From: JAVBMJ01 sp031552535
Lineage (GTDB): Bacteria > Bacteroidota > Bacteroidia > Bacteroidales > Rikenellaceae
Assembly (NCBI GenBank): GCA_031552535.1
Contig: JAVBMJ010000060.1
Coordinates: 1-12,249 of the forward strand
Direction of reading: 5' to 3'
DNA: 12,249 nucleotides
The notes beneath the pieces are model-generated. The model saw only the letters and a list, made by a program, of their open reading frames with translations. It was not told the DNA's origin and searched no databases. A program made the translations under genes and the position numbers. Numbering within the stretch: position 1 is the first letter of the stretch; every line of letters begins with the position of its first letter. This document shows positions 6,332 to 12,249 of the stretch, piece by piece.

Positions 6332-7528
6332 TTAGTCAGCCATCGTTACAGGAACAATCTGCACTGAGTCGGCAACTGCCGCAGAGTCGGGTTGCGGGGC
6401 GGAAGCGTGGCGGTCGCCCGACGGAGTCATCGAATTTCTTATCCCGAGCTTCATAACTACGGGATTATGGTCGCTCCATACAAGCGAAGCCGATTCATAT
6501 TCGATACCCGAGAAGTTATGATCATACAGCACGTAGTCGATACGGAACAACCGGTGTAAATTGCGGTAAGTGTAGCCATATCCTTTACCACGGGATATAA
6601 AACTATCGGAGAAATCGTTCTTCACCAGACGATAGGTGTATGAGGCCGGGGTGTCATTGAAGTCGCCACAGACAATCGTAGGGTACTCGCTCTTCCTGAT
6701 TTGGGCGCTGACCCGCTGAACTTGCGTGGCCCTGAGCATGAAGTTCATGTTCATCATGCCGGTAATCAACATCAGCGCCTTTAGACCGCCCATGGCATTG
6801 AGTGCTTTCATTTCCCGCACAAAGTGGTGCTTGGTCTGGTTAAGGTTCGTGGTCTGGAAGTGGTTGACAAACACCCTGACGATGGTGTCGCCTATATTTA
6901 TATCGGCATACAAGCCGCGGCCGGTGGAATATTGCGAGTCGTCGAGAGTCATCGACACAGCCCGCACAATAGGATAGCGGCTGTAAATTGCCAAGTCGGT
7001 TTTATTTTCCGCATAAGTCGGAATGGCAGAGTAGTTCAGCCCCAAAGCAGCTCCCACACTATCGACCGGGAAATCCTTATCGTGCACATACTCTTCGAAA
7101 CAAGCCACATCGACACCTTTGGCTGTTATATATTCAGCGACCTTTCTGACAAGTGCGGGATAAGAATTGCTGCCCGAACTGTCGCCGAACCGCCCTATAT
7201 TATAGGTCGATATGGTAAGCGACCTTTCGAAATGCTCCTCGACGGGTTCGGGAGTCAGGCGAAACATCCGATTGACGTATCCTATATTTATAATCAGTCC
7301 CACCAGCGGTATCCATGCCCAATACCTCCACCGGATCAACCAATATATCAACAATGCAAGATTCGCACAGAGGGTGGCTGGCAGGATAAGTCCCAAGACG
7401 GGCATAAACTCAGATTCGTAAGGGCTTATGTGTGACGCATAAAACCCTGCCGCAGCAAAAAGCGCCATCACAAGCGTAGCTCCGGTAAAGAGAACGTGGA
7501 ACAGATATTTTGTCGCTTTTTTCCCCAT
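6332..7528 (-). CDS. Membrane-anchored endonuclease/exonuclease/phosphatase-family protein
   Basis: A 398-residue protein with three predicted membrane segments (about 8-30, 42-66 and 70-86) followed by a DNase I-like metallophosphoesterase fold. Catalytic motifs are all visible: N110 in TYNIGRFG, metal ligand E145 in FEEY, SRYPIV at 183-188, H223 in NHFQT, D289 and N291 in GDFNDTP, D331 in RIDYVL and the D353-H354 pair in WSDHNP. This fold serves nucleases, sphingomyelinases and inositol phosphatases, so the substrate cannot be named; DNA repair is unlikely for a membrane protein. A Pro/Ala/Ser-rich tail (about 369-398) is unlike the domain. The ATG at 7528 was chosen because it begins with a short basic run before the first membrane segment and follows a TAnnTTTG box; a TTG at 7579 would add 17 residues and lie upstream of that box. 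Confidence 0.88.
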   Translation of the reverse strand: MGKKATKYLFHVLFTGATLVMALFAAAGFYASHISPYESEFMPVLGLILPATLCANLALLIYWLIRWRYWAWIPLVGLIINIGYVNRMFRLTPEPVEEHFERSLTISTYNIGRFGDSSGSNSYPALVRKVAEYITAKGVDVACFEEYVHDKDFPVDSVGAALGLNYSAIPTYAENKTDLAIYSRYPIVRAVSMTLDDSQYSTGRGLYADINIGDTIVRVFVNHFQTTNLNQTKHHFVREMKALNAMGGLKALMLITGMMNMNFMLRATQVQRVSAQIRKSEYPTIVCGDFNDTPASYTYRLVKNDFSDSFISRGKGYGYTYRNLHRLFRIDYVLYDHNFSGIEYESASLVWSDHNPVVMKLGIRNSMTPSGDRHASAPQPDSAAVADSVQIVPVTMAD

Positions 7529-7556
7529 CGGTGATATACGCTCATAAATCCGGCGG

Positions 7557-7564
7557 CAAATATA
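7557..7564 (-). promoter_or_regulatory. -7 promoter box for the EEP-family gene
   Basis: The minus strand reads TATATTTG, matching TAnnTTTG, and predicts a leader of about 20 nt before the ATG at 7528. No convincing -33 box at the usual distance. Confidence 0.55.
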
Positions 7565-7628
7565 CAAACTATTTAACAACCACTTATACCGTCAGGTTAA
7601 AATATTATACGAACTACGGTCTCTAATA

Positions 7629-7640
7629 TACAATATTGTA
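7629..7640. promoter_or_regulatory. Perfect 12-bp palindrome in the divergent promoter region
   Basis: TACAATATTGTA is a perfect palindrome midway between the two divergent -7 boxes. It could be an operator for either gene. Given the AT-rich setting it could also be chance. Confidence 0.25.
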
Positions 7641-7724
7641 CTGATTTATGGCTTATCTCGGGCATAGACACACGGTAGAATGGCGAAAGATACCTTCATA
7701 GTACGCAAAATTGTGTAAAGTAGA

Positions 7725-7754
7725 GCATTGCGCTAATAATAATGCGTATATTTG
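7725..7754 (+). promoter_or_regulatory. Promoter of the hybrid kinase gene with upstream dyad
   Basis: TATATTTG (7747-7754) matches the -7 consensus TAnnTTTG, about 64 bp before the ATG at 7818. Just upstream GCATT (7725-7729) and AATGC (7741-7745) form an 11-bp-spaced dyad that would sit between the -33 and -7 positions; whether it binds a protein is unknown. Confidence 0.5.
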
Positions 7755-7817
7755 CCGGTCGTTAACGCCGGTTCCGTACCGGGAAATATCAGGCTAAGCT
7801 TTATTAAAATACAAGCC

Positions 7818-10800
7818 ATGGACAATGATCATATACTCAGGGCCATACAAGACACGGCCAAGATAGGTTGGTGGCAGGCCAATATGAATGAGAGGATGTT
7901 AACCCTATCCTCATACCTTGTGCATCTGTTAGGATTGGAGAGCAATCGCATATCGTTCGATGATTTCAACATGTTTATAGACCCTTCGATGAAGGAGCGT
8001 ATAATAGGTCGTATTTTCGATTTTGCGGTTCCTTCCGGGTATTACGAAGATGTATTTAAAATGAACTCCCGCTACGGCGAGGTGTGGATGCGCATAAAAA
8101 ACGGACAACACAACTATTCGGAGTCGGGAGAACTGATCATCGGCGGCACCCTGCAGTACCTCGACAGTTACGACCAGCAGGGCGACGAAGGTATTTCGAC
8201 CCGGCAACTCAATGCATTGCTGGGGTGGCAGAAAACGCTGACCCAGACACTGCTCCGGTTGCTCAACACGCCTGATAGCAGCAGGATTATACAGGAGGTC
8301 CTCGACACCATACTTGAAAATTTTGATGCTGATCGAGCGTACATTTTCTCATTCAACCGCCGCACGCATACTCAGAGTTGTATATTCGAATCCACCCGGG
8401 AAGAAGTATCGAAGGAGATCGACATGCTGCAGGACATTCCGGCGGACAAGACCAGTTGGTGGAATTCGCAGCTACTGAACGGGACACCTATATTTATCGA
8501 CAGCCTCGACCAACTGCCCGCCGTAGCCGACGAAGAGCGCCTCCTGTTGGAGAGTCAGGGCATTAAATCGGTTATGGTGGTGCCCCTACTGTCGGGAGAC
8601 GGCGTATGGGGATATATGGGCGTAGACATAGTGAAGAGTCCGCGGCTTTGGACTTATCTGGACAAAGAGTCATTTATGGCCGTATCGAATGTCGTCGGAG
8701 TGTGTCTTGAATTGAACCGGTCGGAAGAGAATGCGATAAAAGATCGCGAATACCTTCGCAACCTTTATCAAAACATGCCTTTGGGCTATATCCGCCTTAG
8801 GATTTCGTTCGACGAGGACGGCTTTGCAACAGATTACGAATACCTCGACACCAATCCGTCGTTCGAGGAAATGTGCGGACACAACCGCAATAATCTGATT
8901 GGTCGCATGCATTCCGATGTGGGCCCGCTGTTCACCAAGCCTCTGAACCTGAGCATACTTGCAGAGGTGGCATTGACGGGTAAGGTTTTCGAGACTGAAG
9001 GTGTGTTGCGCAACAACCTGCACCATTACCATACCACAATATATTCGCCGGAGTTGGGTGACATAGTAGCCCTGTTCTCGGATGTGACCTCTACGGTGAG
9101 GGCGACCGAAGCGCTCAAAAAGAGCGAAACGGAACTTAAGAAGGTTTACCAGAACATTCCTGTAGGCATAGAGGTGTATGACCGCAGAGGCTACATGGTC
9201 GACGTCAACGACAGGGATATAGAGATCATGGGCCTGGGTTCGAAGGAGGCAGTACTGGGCAGCAACCTGTTTAGCCATCCCAAGTTACCGGAGTTCGCCC
9301 ATGATATGCTCAAAGAGGGAAAGGATGTGTCGTTCGAGGTGTCGTTCGATTCGCACGATATAAACTCCATGGATTTTTACGGGGCCGAGTCTACTGTGAA
9401 CGAGTTGAAATACCTGACAGTTAAGTGCACGGTAATTTACAACAGTAAGGGAGAGTTGGAAAACTACCTTTTGATTGTAATAGACAATACGGAGATCCTT
9501 GCAACAACCCAAAAACTGCGCGAGTTCGAGACGATATTCAACTCTATCGCCGAGTTTGCGGAGGTGGGCTTTTTCAGGTGGGAGCCCGGCAAGCAGCATT
9601 TCTTCGGCTCGGACCAGTGGTTCAAAAATATGGGACTTGCCCAGATTCCGGAGATGCAGAAAAATATGATTTTTGGCACGATGCATCCCGACGATGTAGT
9701 CCCGATGAAACAATACCTCGAAGATGCCGTGGCCGGCAAAGCCACATTGTTCAAATCGGAGATCAGGGTAAAGGATGGCGACGACTGGAAATGGCTGAGG
9801 GCGATGTGCAGGGTAAGCAAGTACGATCCCGAAAATAATGACATACAGATAGTGGGGCTTAATGACAATATCACGGAACTCAAAGCGATAGAGAGCAACC
9901 TGCTTGAGGCTAAAACCAAGGCCGAAGAATCTGACAGGCTCAAATCGTCGTTCCTCGCCAATATGAGTCACGAAATACGTACTCCGCTCAATGCCATAGT
10001 AGGATTTTCGAATCTGCTGACCGAAACCGACGATGTGGATGAAAAACTACAATATATTTCCATAATACAAAAAAACAACGACCAGTTGTTGCAACTGATT
10101 TCCGACATACTCGACTTGTCTAAGATAGAGGCCGGGATACTCGATATAGCCATGACGGATATAGATGTTAACGGCTTCTGTGAACAGGTCGTCAGCTCGC
10201 TGCAATTAAGAGTGTCGGAGGGGGTGGAAATGCGCTTCCTGAGCCCTGACTCGAATGTAATGATACTCAGCGACCGCAACAGGTTGACGCAGTTATTATC
10301 TAATTTTCTGACCAATGCCATCAAATTTACCTCGAAGGGGCACATCTGGGCTGGATACGAAATAAAGGGTGAAGAGATAGAATTTTATGTCAAGGATACG
10401 GGTATGGGAATGTCGCCCGACCAGGTGCGGACTATTTTCGGACGCTTCATAAAGCTCAACCACTATATACCGGGCACAGGGCTCGGACTGTCGATATGCA
10501 AGAGTATTGTCGAAAAACTCGGTGGAAGGATCGGTGTGGAGTCGGAACTCGGGGTGGGATCGAGGTTTTGGTTTACGCTGCCTTACACCTCGCGCGAGGC
10601 CCCTTCTGAACTTATGCCGGCGAAAGAAGAGTCTGCGGCTACCGGCAAGCCGGCAGCTATGCCTACGGTACTGGTGGCGGAAGATACGGATAGCAATTAC
10701 GTGCTGATCTCGATCATAATGCGCAAGCAATTCAACCTGTTGCGTGCAAAAACAGGGACTGAGGCGCTGGAGATGTATCTCGAACATTCGCCCGACCTGA

Positions 10801-11018
10801 TTCTAATGGACGTGAAAATGCCTGAAATAGACGGGCTTACTGTAGCAAGAGCTATAAGGGAAACAGATCGGAAAACACCAATAATAGCGCTAACGGCCTT
10901 TGCTTTCGACCAGGACCGCCAGGATGCGTTGGATGCTGGTTGCAACGATTATATGACCAAGCCTATAGTCGCCGACGACCTGAAGGCGATGATCAACAAA
11001 TACCTGAAACAGGATTAA
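7818..11018 (+). CDS. Soluble PAS/GAF hybrid sensor histidine kinase with receiver domain
   Basis: A 1066-residue signalling protein with no signal peptide or membrane segment, hence a cytosolic sensor. Domain order by rough residue: PAS-like (5-115), GAF (140-297), PAS (310-434), PAS (438-561), PAS with PAC-like end (569-690), HisKA with phospho-acceptor H718 in ANMSHEIRTPLNA, HATPase_c (about 818-925) with NFLTNAIKFT, DTGMGMS and GTGLGLSIC, then a receiver (949-1064) with D998 in LILMDVKMPEIDGL, ALTAFA and TKPI. All catalytic residues are present. The ATG at 7818 is preferred over an in-frame TTG at 7752 because the TTG lies inside the -7 box and encodes 22 residues of no domain. No DNA-binding domain and no adjacent response regulator are seen, so the output partner lies elsewhere. 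The stop codon TAA spans the edge of repeat copy 3. Confidence 0.93.
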   Translation: MDNDHILRAIQDTAKIGWWQANMNERMLTLSSYLVHLLGLESNRISFDDFNMFIDPSMKERIIGRIFDFAVPSGYYEDVFKMNSRYGEVWMRIKNGQHNYSESGELIIGGTLQYLDSYDQQGDEGISTRQLNALLGWQKTLTQTLLRLLNTPDSSRIIQEVLDTILENFDADRAYIFSFNRRTHTQSCIFESTREEVSKEIDMLQDIPADKTSWWNSQLLNGTPIFIDSLDQLPAVADEERLLLESQGIKSVMVVPLLSGDGVWGYMGVDIVKSPRLWTYLDKESFMAVSNVVGVCLELNRSEENAIKDREYLRNLYQNMPLGYIRLRISFDEDGFATDYEYLDTNPSFEEMCGHNRNNLIGRMHSDVGPLFTKPLNLSILAEVALTGKVFETEGVLRNNLHHYHTTIYSPELGDIVALFSDVTSTVRATEALKKSETELKKVYQNIPVGIEVYDRRGYMVDVNDRDIEIMGLGSKEAVLGSNLFSHPKLPEFAHDMLKEGKDVSFEVSFDSHDINSMDFYGAESTVNELKYLTVKCTVIYNSKGELENYLLIVIDNTEILATTQKLREFETIFNSIAEFAEVGFFRWEPGKQHFFGSDQWFKNMGLAQIPEMQKNMIFGTMHPDDVVPMKQYLEDAVAGKATLFKSEIRVKDGDDWKWLRAMCRVSKYDPENNDIQIVGLNDNITELKAIESNLLEAKTKAEESDRLKSSFLANMSHEIRTPLNAIVGFSNLLTETDDVDEKLQYISIIQKNNDQLLQLISDILDLSKIEAGILDIAMTDIDVNGFCEQVVSSLQLRVSEGVEMRFLSPDSNVMILSDRNRLTQLLSNFLTNAIKFTSKGHIWAGYEIKGEEIEFYVKDTGMGMSPDQVRTIFGRFIKLNHYIPGTGLGLSICKSIVEKLGGRIGVESELGVGSRFWFTLPYTSREAPSELMPAKEESAATGKPAAMPTVLVAEDTDSNYVLISIIMRKQFNLLRAKTGTEALEMYLEHSPDLILMDVKMPEIDGLTVARAIRETDRKTPIIALTAFAFDQDRQDALDAGCNDYMTKPIVADDLKAMINKYLKQD

Positions 11019-11178
11019 GAGTCTGTCTAAATTTCCTGAGGCAAATATTTATCGCCTCTTTTTGGCTTCTTTTTCACGAAAATCTCGTCACATAGCACCA
11101 CTATGCTCCTCGATTTTTGTAAAAATGGCCCTGAAAATAAACCGCAACTATTTTCCCCAGGGAAATTAGATAGGCTCT
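11018..11178 (+). mobile_element. Repeat copy 3: MITE-like element with terminal inverted repeats
   Basis: The left end AAGAGTCTGTCTAAATTTCC (11017-11036) and the reverse complement of the right end (11161-11179), AAGAGCCTATCTAATTTCC, are near-identical inverted repeats. TA at 11016-11017 and at 11179-11180 could be a TA target duplication. The centre is an imperfect palindrome around CATAG-CACCA-CTATG, with arms that begin TTTTTCACGAAAATC on the left and mirror it on the right. No transposase-like ORF is present, so it would need one in trans. It starts within the kinase stop codon. Confidence 0.8.
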
Positions 11179-11179
11179 T

Positions 11180-11230
11180 AGAGTCTGTTCTGGAGCTTGT
11201 CTGATTTCCCGTCGAAATATTGAACAGACC
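11180..11230. repeat. Repeat copy 4: short degenerate copy abutting copy 3
   Basis: AGAGTCTG (11180-11187) starts directly after copy 3, so the two meet at CTCTTAGAG. GTCTGTTC (11183-11190) and GAACAGAC (11222-11229) are inverted repeats. The middle, GTCTGATTTCC then GTCGAAATATTG, resembles the left end of copy 2. It looks like a remnant of a second element. Confidence 0.55.
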
Positions 11231-11268
11231 CACTTACCGGCCGAATAAAATATCTGCATGGCAGGCTC

Positions 11269-12069
11269 CTAAAAACGTGGGGCCGTCATAATCACACTAT
11301 ATAGGTTGATGATCGAGAGTTGATAATTGCCATTGAACCACGTAAGTATCCCCTCGATGTAGCCGCTGTTCCGGGGAAGCGTCTGCGAGGCGAAGGTGGC
11401 ATGGCGGCTGGTACGTACAATCAGTGTGTTACCTTGCCTGTCGGTGATATGGCGGTCGGTATCGGCATATGGGTCGCTCCAGGCAAGTCCCATCTCTGCG
11501 TCGACAAACTCAACGTCGCACAGACGTACGGTGCGTCCCACGTATTGTGGCGAAAGTTGCGGGATAATAATATCGGCGGGAATAATCTGTTTTTCGGGAA
11601 TACCTGACTCTGGGAAGACATATCTGAAAATATCGCCACCAACGATACTCTCTACCTCGTAAAGCTCATCCGGCGACGCTTGTCCGAGTTGAATCATTCC
11701 GCCGTAAGAGCCCAAGGTAAGCGATGTGCAATGTATCGTGACACTATATCCCCGGGGGAACAGACTATGCAACCCTGAAGTGCCGAGTTTCACCGCTATG
11801 GCTCCAGACAAATCCTCGACAAACAAGGTTTGATAGAAATTCGAATTACGGTCGCTACTCGTAACCACTCCGCTTATAGCTATGGCGTCTCTTATTACCA
11901 CGGGGCGCCCGGTGTAAAGCGACTTCAGGTGTTCGACAGATACCTGCTTTTGATCTGCATAGCCTTTCTTGACGATTTCCGGAGCGGGCTCACAAGCCAC
12001 AAAACATAGCATCGAAACCGCAAAACAGGATACGATGCCATAGAAGCGGTATTTCCGAGCAAATGCCAT
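11269..12069 (-). CDS. DUF5689-type lipoprotein
   Basis: A 266-residue exported protein. Residues 1-25 are a basic-then-hydrophobic signal sequence ending FVA-C, so C26 is the probable lipidation site (the lipobox begins with Phe, slightly off consensus; C22 is a weaker alternative). The rest fits the DUF5689 OB-like family of Bacteroidota: AISGVVTSSDRNSNFYQ followed by LFVEDLSGAIAVKL (about 64-95), a GYSVTIHC strand, GGMIQLG, and a second half ending GYIEGILTWFNGNYQLSI. Proteins of this family often sit near polysaccharide-use or surface genes, but none are beside it here. No catalytic motif is seen and no function is known to me. The start ATG at 12069 sits about 27 bp downstream of a TATATTTG box. 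It is convergent with the kinase. Confidence 0.75.
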   Translation of the reverse strand: MAFARKYRFYGIVSCFAVSMLCFVACEPAPEIVKKGYADQKQVSVEHLKSLYTGRPVVIRDAIAISGVVTSSDRNSNFYQTLFVEDLSGAIAVKLGTSGLHSLFPRGYSVTIHCTSLTLGSYGGMIQLGQASPDELYEVESIVGGDIFRYVFPESGIPEKQIIPADIIIPQLSPQYVGRTVRLCDVEFVDAEMGLAWSDPYADTDRHITDRQGNTLIVRTSRHATFASQTLPRNSGYIEGILTWFNGNYQLSIINLYSVIMTAPRF

Positions 12070-12095
12070 ATGTCACAATGCCAATATAAGCCATA

Positions 12096-12103
12096 CAAAT
12101 ATA
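12096..12103 (-). promoter_or_regulatory. -7 promoter box for the DUF5689-type lipoprotein gene
   Basis: The minus strand reads TATATTTG, matching TAnnTTTG, predicting a leader of about 20 nt. No -33 box stands out upstream. Confidence 0.5.
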
Positions 12104-12163
12104 ATATAAAGGTATTTTAAATAACCCGATAAGCCAATGTAATGCAAATAAAAAATACCGTAG

Positions 12164-12249
12164 TGGGGGGGCAAAAGAAGGAAAAAAGAGAGAGGGAGAC
12201 GACGGGGGAGTAAAAAATAAAAAAAGAAAGGTTGGTATAAAAGACGGGG
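12164..12249. other. Polypurine low-complexity tract at window edge
   Basis: The + strand here is almost all A and G, with few C or T, including a run of seven G and several A-runs. No gene, promoter or hairpin is visible. It may be natural low-complexity DNA or a poor-quality sequence end. Confidence 0.5.

Noticed and set aside
6089..6336. TCTTAG on both sides of repeat copy 2 as a target duplication
   Set aside because: The repeats do not sit at equal distance from the two element ends; two extra bases lie between the right end and the motif.
9285..9971. Minus-strand frame of 228 codons antisense to the hybrid kinase
   Set aside because: Shadow of the PAS region of the kinase; no motif and no promoter box of its own.

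Overview
The window looks like chromosome of an anaerobic member of the Bacteroidota, most likely order Bacteroidales; Alistipes or another Rikenellaceae is my guess, not a demonstration. The reasons are a HisC/HisB pair of the Bacteroides type (HisB is a phosphatase-dehydratase fusion), several intergenic matches to the Bacteroidota -7 promoter box TAnnTTTG, weak Shine-Dalgarno sequences, a DUF5689-type lipoprotein, and an Hcp with the cysteine spacing of strict anaerobes. No tRNA, rRNA or CRISPR array was seen.

Layout. 1-134: probable 3' end of a transposase gene. 135-293: GC-rich structured spacer. 294-2446 (+): hisC and hisB, overlapping by 4 bp (histidine biosynthesis). 2447-2580: convergent gap with a near-perfect 35-bp fold-back. 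2581-5162 (-): an operon of an iron-sulfur protein gene and hcp (hybrid cluster protein). 5322-5996 (+): a divergently transcribed Crp/Fnr-type regulator, probably HcpR. 5997-6331: convergent gap filled mostly by a mobile-element-like repeat. 6332-7528 (-): membrane-anchored endonuclease/exonuclease/phosphatase-fold protein. 7529-7817: divergent promoter region. 7818-11018 (+): large soluble PAS/GAF hybrid histidine kinase. 11018-11230: further repeat copies. 11269-12069 (-): DUF5689-type lipoprotein. 12070-12249: its promoter region and a polypurine tract at the window edge.

How the genes work together. hisC and hisB supply consecutive-pathway steps of histidine synthesis; the rest of the his operon is not in the window, and the sequence just upstream looks like an insertion-sequence end. 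The regulator, iron-sulfur protein and hcp form a compact nitrosative-stress module: the regulator probably senses NO, Hcp reduces NO or hydroxylamine, and the iron-sulfur protein is a plausible electron donor. The kinase and the EEP-fold protein are divergent neighbours with no evident shared pathway.

The most unusual feature is non-coding. A family of short elements beginning AAGAGTCTGTCTAAATTTCC, with terminal inverted repeats and internal palindromes, occupies all three convergent gene junctions and neither of the two divergent ones. One copy abuts the kinase so closely that the kinase stop codon spans the element junction; another ends 2 bp from the EEP stop codon. They look like non-autonomous (MITE-like) elements that may serve as two-way transcription terminators.
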